Source of the DNA: Bordetella parapertussis
GTDB taxonomy: Bacteria; Pseudomonadota; Gammaproteobacteria; Burkholderiales; Burkholderiaceae_B
NCBI GenBank assembly: GCA_945911685.1
Contig: CAMEAW010000184.1
Location: 1-5,482 of the forward strand
DNA length: 5,482 nt
Direction: 5' to 3'
Part shown: piece after piece, positions 5,166 through 5,482 of the stretch
How positions within the stretch are numbered: the first letter of the stretch is position 1
How the letters are laid out: each line of letters begins with the position of its first letter
Program-made: the position numbers and the translations under genes
Notes under the pieces: model-generated
The model's database searches: none
What the model was told of the DNA's origin: nothing
What the model saw: only the letters and a program-made list of their open reading frames with translations

Positions 5166-5482
5166 ATGAGCACCCAAGACGCAGGCCAAGAGCAACTTAT
5201 TCTGGATATGGTTGATCGCTTTTTAGAAAAAGAGGTCAAGCCCTTTGCTTGGCAACTCGAGCACGATGATGAGTACCCAGCCGAGATTGTCGAGAAAATG
5301 AAAGAGATGGGCCTGTTTGGCTGCTTAATCTCCCCCGAGTATGGCGGGCTAGGCTTGTCGACCGTGACCTATGCCAAGATCATTGAACATATCTCTGTGG
5401 TCTGGATGTCAGTGTCTGGCATTATTAATTCGCATGTGATCATGGCGGCTGCGCTGCAGCGCAATGGTACCGCTGCGCAAAA
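5166..5482 (+). CDS. Acyl-CoA dehydrogenase, N-terminal part (runs off the window)
   Basis: The frame is open from the ATG at 5166 to the window end (105 codons plus 2 bases), so the gene is cut at its 3' side. GGAG at 5154-5157, 8 bp upstream, supports the start. The visible part is the N-terminal helical domain of an FAD-dependent acyl-CoA dehydrogenase: helices MVDRFLEKEVKPF (15-27) and EIVEKMKEMGLFG (40-52), then the characteristic ISPEYGGLGLS (55-65). The SVSGIINSH segment (82-90) and the following GT-x-x-Q (101-105) begin the run toward the FAD-contacting middle domain. The catalytic Glu and flavin-binding residues lie beyond the window. The family oxidises acyl-CoA to enoyl-CoA, passing electrons to electron-transfer flavoprotein. 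The MaoC hydratase in the same cluster could act on the product. It lies 35 bp after the MmgE/PrpD gene, so co-transcription is likely. Chain length and substrate cannot be told. Confidence 0.93.
   Translation, partial: MSTQDAGQEQLILDMVDRFLEKEVKPFAWQLEHDDEYPAEIVEKMKEMGLFGCLISPEYGGLGLSTVTYAKIIEHISVVWMSVSGIINSHVIMAAALQRNGTAAQ

Noticed and set aside
4878..5195. Minus-strand open frame of 105 codons across the MmgE/PrpD and acyl-CoA dehydrogenase junction
   Set aside because: It is antisense to two confident genes and has a low-complexity Ser/Arg/Thr-rich translation with no family features.

Overview
The window looks like part of a catabolic gene cluster from a Gram-negative proteobacterium. 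I infer Burkholderiales (betaproteobacteria): a Bug-type tripartite tricarboxylate (TTT) solute receptor sits among MmgE/PrpD, MaoC and acyl-CoA dehydrogenase genes, a mix common in Alcaligenaceae and Comamonadaceae. By eye the G+C content is only a little above half, which is low for those families, so the taxonomic call is tentative.

All six genes are on the + strand. In order: a 5'-truncated MmgE/PrpD protein (1-1017); a class II aldolase/adducin-like protein (1038-1841); a MaoC/hot-dog acyl-CoA hydratase (1933-2433); a Bug-type periplasmic binding protein (start re-assigned to 2623, end 3600); a second, complete MmgE/PrpD protein (3724-5130); and the N-terminal 105 residues of an acyl-CoA dehydrogenase (5166 to the window end). 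No RNA gene, insertion sequence, integrase or CRISPR array was seen.

The genes could form one route for a di- or tricarboxylate. The Bug receptor would capture the acid, MmgE/PrpD enzymes would dehydrate, isomerise or decarboxylate it, and after CoA activation the acyl-CoA dehydrogenase and MaoC hydratase would oxidise and hydrate it. The class II aldolase-fold protein has an unclear role. A CoA transferase or ligase and a C-C lyase are missing and may lie outside the window. The substrate cannot be read from the sequence; branched C5 dicarboxylates (itaconate, mesaconate, methylsuccinate type) are one guess.

The gaps between genes hold most of the unexplained structure. Before maoC there is a perfect 14-bp palindrome next to a TTGACA box. 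The Bug leader is made of about three tandem 39-43-bp units plus a hairpin that covers an upstream in-frame ATG. A hairpin directly follows the Bug stop codon. The leader of the second MmgE/PrpD gene contains tandem copies of its own translation-start region. Three of the enzymes also carry substitutions at positions that are catalytic in characterised relatives, while the second MmgE/PrpD protein appears to keep the full active site.
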